Source of the DNA: Flavobacterium sp. GT3R68
GTDB lineage: Bacteria; Bacteroidota; Bacteroidia; Flavobacteriales; Flavobacteriaceae
Assembly (NCBI RefSeq): GCF_007109225.1
Contig: NZ_VJZK01000001.1
Location: 392,731 to 456,730, forward strand
Direction of reading: 5' to 3'
DNA length: 64,000 bases
The notes beneath the pieces are model-generated. The model searched no databases. It had not been told where the DNA came from and worked only from the letters and a program-made list of their open reading frames with translations. Positions within the stretch are counted from its first letter, which is position 1. Each line of letters begins with the position of its first letter. A program made the position numbers and the translations under genes. Shown here in pieces: positions 61,254 through 64,000 of this stretch.

Positions 61254-62525
61254 ATGACAATTTTACTACTTGGTTCCGGAGGAAGAGAGCATGCTTTTGC
61301 CTGGAAAATGCTCCAAAGTCCATTATGCTCCCAACTTTTTGTGGCGCCGGGAAACGCGGGAACAGAAGCGATAGCAACAAACGTGAATCTCAACCCAACC
61401 GATTTTAACGCCATCAAAACATTCGTACTTCAGGAAAAAGTAGAAATGGTGGTGGTAGGTCCGGAAGATCCATTAGTAAAGGGAATCTTTGATTTTTTTC
61501 AAAACGACGACAGTTTAAAACATATTCCGGTTATCGGTCCTTCAAAAATGGGAGCACAACTAGAAGGAAGCAAGGAATTTGCAAAAGAATTTCTGGTTAG
61601 GCATCAGATCCCAACAGCTGCATATGATAGTTTTACCAAAGAAACAGTAGAGCAAGGTTGTCAGTTTCTGGAAACCTTACAGCCGCCATTTGTTTTGAAA
61701 GCTGATGGTCTGGCAGCAGGAAAAGGTGTTTTGATCATTCAGGATTTGGCGGAAGCCAAAGAAGAATTGCGAAACATGCTGATTAACGAAAAGTTTGGAG
61801 AAGCGAGTTCTAAAGTTGTAATCGAAGAATTCCTTGACGGTATCGAATTGAGTTGTTTTGTGTTAACCGATGGAAAAAATTACAAAATTCTGCCAACCGC
61901 GAAGGATTATAAAAGAATTGGCGAAGGAGATACCGGATTGAATACAGGCGGAATGGGAGCAGTTTCCCCCGTTCCTTTTGCAGATGCTGTTTTGTTGAAA
62001 AAAATCGAAACACGCATTGTAAAACCAACTATTGAAGGCCTCCAGAAAGACGGAATCCCATATAAAGGTTTTGTTTTTATCGGGCTGATTAACGTGAAAA
62101 ACGAACCGATAGTCATCGAATACAATGTGCGAATGGGCGACCCGGAAACGGAAGTGGTCATTCCCAGATTGAAATCGGATCTGGTAGCGTTATTTCAGGC
62201 GGTAGCAAACCAGACTCTGGATAAAACGGAACTGGAAATTGATGAAAGAAGCGCCACTACAATCATGGTCGTTTCAGGCGGTTATCCGGAAGACTATGAA
62301 AAAGGAAAAGTGATATCCGGAATTGAAAAGGTAACCGATTCGATTGTTTTTCATGCCGGAACGAAGTCCGAAAACGGTCAGGTTCTGAGTAATGGCGGTA
62401 GGGTTTTGGCTGTGACTTCGTATGGGGATGACTATCAGCAGGCCATAAAAAAATCTTATCAAAACATAGACCAGCTACATTTTGATAAGATGTATTTTAG
62501 AAAAGATATTGGCTATGATTTATAA
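61254..62525 (+). CDS. purD: phosphoribosylamine--glycine ligase
   Basis: PurD (GARS) catalyses the second step of purine synthesis. The 423-residue ATP-grasp protein starts MTILLLGSGGREHAFAWK and carries VVVGPEDPLVKG, PFVLKADGLAAGKGV, TGGMGAVSP and EYNVRMGDPETEVVI. Length and order are standard. A TATTTTTG box lies at 61193-61200, 53 bases upstream. No other purine gene is adjacent. Confidence 0.97.
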   Translation: MTILLLGSGGREHAFAWKMLQSPLCSQLFVAPGNAGTEAIATNVNLNPTDFNAIKTFVLQEKVEMVVVGPEDPLVKGIFDFFQNDDSLKHIPVIGPSKMGAQLEGSKEFAKEFLVRHQIPTAAYDSFTKETVEQGCQFLETLQPPFVLKADGLAAGKGVLIIQDLAEAKEELRNMLINEKFGEASSKVVIEEFLDGIELSCFVLTDGKNYKILPTAKDYKRIGEGDTGLNTGGMGAVSPVPFADAVLLKKIETRIVKPTIEGLQKDGIPYKGFVFIGLINVKNEPIVIEYNVRMGDPETEVVIPRLKSDLVALFQAVANQTLDKTELEIDERSATTIMVVSGGYPEDYEKGKVISGIEKVTDSIVFHAGTKSENGQVLSNGGRVLAVTSYGDDYQQAIKKSYQNIDQLHFDKMYFRKDIGYDL

Positions 62526-62555
62526 ATTCCTTTATTCCCTCTGGGGTTAGGGCCT

Positions 62556-62786
62556 TTATTTTAAGAAAGAATGCGCCGTTGTATCTTGATATTCTTCATT
62601 GTTATCCCGGTGCAATTTCAATTGTTTACACCAGTATACTGTTGCAACTGCACAAATAATCATGAAAATCCAGTTGATTATGTTTGCTAGTGCCCAGTTT
62701 TCAAGCTCTAATTGTCTTAAAAAATTGTGCGGCGCGAAAAAGATATTTTCAAACAACCATTGTATTCCTTCAAAAAATGCTCTCAT
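62556..62786 (-). CDS. DUF6341 family small membrane protein
   Basis: This 76-residue protein starts with a soluble amphipathic segment (RAFFEGIQWLFENIFFAPHNFL). One membrane helix (about 33-51, IINWIFMIICAVATVYW) and a charged tail follow. It matches the small flavobacterial DUF6341 family that is found between purD and a DUF6427 gene. The function is unknown. It is divergent from DUF6427, with starts 48 bases apart. Confidence 0.82.
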   Translation of the reverse strand: MRAFFEGIQWLFENIFFAPHNFLRQLELENWALANIINWIFMIICAVATVYWCKQLKLHRDNNEEYQDTTAHSFLK

Positions 62787-62834
62787 CTTTGTACAAGTAT
62801 TATATTTACATTTACAAAAGTATAAAATATCCGT

Positions 62835-63764
62835 ATGATAACAAGTCTTTTTAGAAAATCTACACCATTAAATTATGCATTGGTCATTTTATTGATGCTG
62901 GTTTTCTTTTTTCTATATCAGTTTCAGGATATTTCCTGGACCAAATCGGCTTTTTCTATCATACAGAAAGTTGGAATTCTGGCGTTGTTCTTCGGTTCCT
63001 TGTTTGTAATGAATTTTATTACGAAGAAAAACGGACTCAGTAAGGACAGTACGTACCCAGTTTTTTTCTATTTTTTATTCCTGCTTTTATTCCCTTCGAT
63101 TCTCAATAATCCGAATTTGGTTATTTCCAATTTTTTTATACTGTTGGCGTTGCGAAGATTAATTTCGATGCAGACGATGAAAACCATCAAAGAAAAAATA
63201 TTTGATGCTTCCTTTTGGGTTTTTGTGGCTGCTTTGTTTCATTTTTGGAGCGTTCTTTTTATTCTGATGGTATTTATTTCCATTCTGTTCCATGGCGCCA
63301 GGGACTATCGCAACTGGTTTTTGCCTTTCGTCGCCTTATTTACAGTAGCCACAATTTTTGTCTTGTTCTCGGTGATGGCCGATAAAACACTTATCGATGG
63401 GTTTTTGGGAAATATGACCACCAATATCAAGATTAATTATTTTGAGAATAATTATCAGAATCTGGCCTTATCCATTTATGTGGCGGTAATGCTGTTCTTT
63501 TTAGTGTCTTTGCTGACGACCTTATCCCATAAACCATTGATTCTGCACTCTTCGTACAAGAAAATGATTTCTTTCTTTTTTATTGCGATAACTGTTTTTC
63601 TGGTTTCGTCGAATAAGAGCAACGATATCCTGGTGTTTACTTTTGCCCCGTTATCGGTGATGGCAACGAGCCAGATTGAGACGCCACAAGCCAAATTAAG
63701 ACAAGAGTTAGTGATGTTTGTTCTGGTAGCCTGCTGTCTTTTTACTTTTTTCTCCCAACTATAA
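62835..63764 (+). CDS. DUF6427 family membrane protein
   Basis: This 309-residue inner-membrane protein has about eight to nine hydrophobic helices with short loops and matches the Bacteroidota DUF6427 family (start MITSLFRKSTPLNYALVILL). The function is unknown. Its stop codon overlaps the end of the convergent upp gene by 6 bases. Confidence 0.85.
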   Translation: MITSLFRKSTPLNYALVILLMLVFFFLYQFQDISWTKSAFSIIQKVGILALFFGSLFVMNFITKKNGLSKDSTYPVFFYFLFLLLFPSILNNPNLVISNFFILLALRRLISMQTMKTIKEKIFDASFWVFVAALFHFWSVLFILMVFISILFHGARDYRNWFLPFVALFTVATIFVLFSVMADKTLIDGFLGNMTTNIKINYFENNYQNLALSIYVAVMLFFLVSLLTTLSHKPLILHSSYKKMISFFFIAITVFLVSSNKSNDILVFTFAPLSVMATSQIETPQAKLRQELVMFVLVACCLFTFFSQL

Positions 63765-64000
63765 TTTATTACCGTATGCTAAATCGCCGGCATCGCCCAA
63801 TCCGGGAACGATGTAGTTTTTGTCGTTTAGTTTCTCGTCAATCGAAGCAATCCAAAGATGGCAATTGTCCGGTAGCTCTTCCTTTAAAAGTGCAATACCT
63901 TCCGGCGCGGCTATTACGACAGCAATGTGTATTTCTTTAGGAGTTGCATTTTCCATTAATTTATTGAACACTGCAACAATAGACTGTCCCGTGGCCAGCA
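63759..64000 (-). CDS. upp: uracil phosphoribosyltransferase, partial (5' end beyond window)
   Basis: The last 79 or so codons of Upp, which makes UMP from uracil and PRPP, are present. The visible part has LATGQSIVAVF, the PRPP-site IAAPEGIALL and the family-typical C-terminus DEKLNDKNYIVPGLGDAGD. The gene runs off the right edge, so its start lies beyond the window. The reading is continuous to the edge. Confidence 0.93.
   Translation of the reverse strand, partial: LATGQSIVAVFNKLMENATPKEIHIAVVIAAPEGIALLKEELPDNCHLWIASIDEKLNDKNYIVPGLGDAGDLAYGNKL

Overview
The window is an AT-rich stretch of a Bacteroidota chromosome, most likely Flavobacterium or a close relative. The evidence is type IX secretion (T9SS) C-terminal sorting domains, Bacteroidota-type promoters (TTTG-like box, 19 bases, TAnnTTTG), families largely confined to Flavobacteriia (DUF4175, DUF6427, DUF6341, DUF6909, head-GIN), and housekeeping proteins of flavobacterial type. 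No insertion sequence, prophage or CRISPR array was seen. Family assignments come from reading the sequences, without database searches.

Region 1 (1-22.1 kb) is mainly on the minus strand: a methyltransferase, mnmG, ybeY, a large DUF4175 membrane protein, secreted and outer-membrane proteins, a YtxH/holin-like trio, a 13-repeat T9SS cargo protein, glnS, a LysE-type exporter, a head-GIN protein and rnr. Plus-strand exceptions are gltX, an SPFH protein, folB and tRNA-Cys. Three parS-like palindromes lie at 1.0, 2.9 and 3.1 kb around mnmG and ybeY.

Region 2 (22.5-23.1 kb) is 626 bases without a gene. It is very AT-rich and full of TTATCAACA and TGTTAACA words. Gene orientation switches here from mostly minus to mostly plus. 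With the parS-like sites about 20 kb away, this is the best candidate for the chromosomal replication origin.

Region 3 (23.1-34.5 kb) holds rpiB, a CDF metal exporter, tex, a three-gene overlapping operon (a fulvocin C-like cysteine-rich lipoprotein, a membrane-anchored thioredoxin and a DUF1573 lipoprotein), a 57-codon tatA, a peptidase-less M23-type membrane protein, a GH3-family adenylating enzyme, a carboxypeptidase-regulatory-like protein and a DUF6909 protein.

Region 4 (34.5-61.1 kb) is a surface polysaccharide locus: a Wzz-like protein, rfbA/rfbC/rfbD, glycosyltransferases, a flippase, an acetyltransferase, polymerase and ligase candidates, a UDP-glucuronate decarboxylase-like enzyme, a priming sugar transferase and a CapK/PaaK-like ligase. 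rfbB is not in the window. Two tandem paralogous T9SS proteins with CotH-kinase domains sit inside the locus on the opposite strand.

Region 5 (61.2-64 kb) has purD, DUF6341, DUF6427 and the 3' part of upp.
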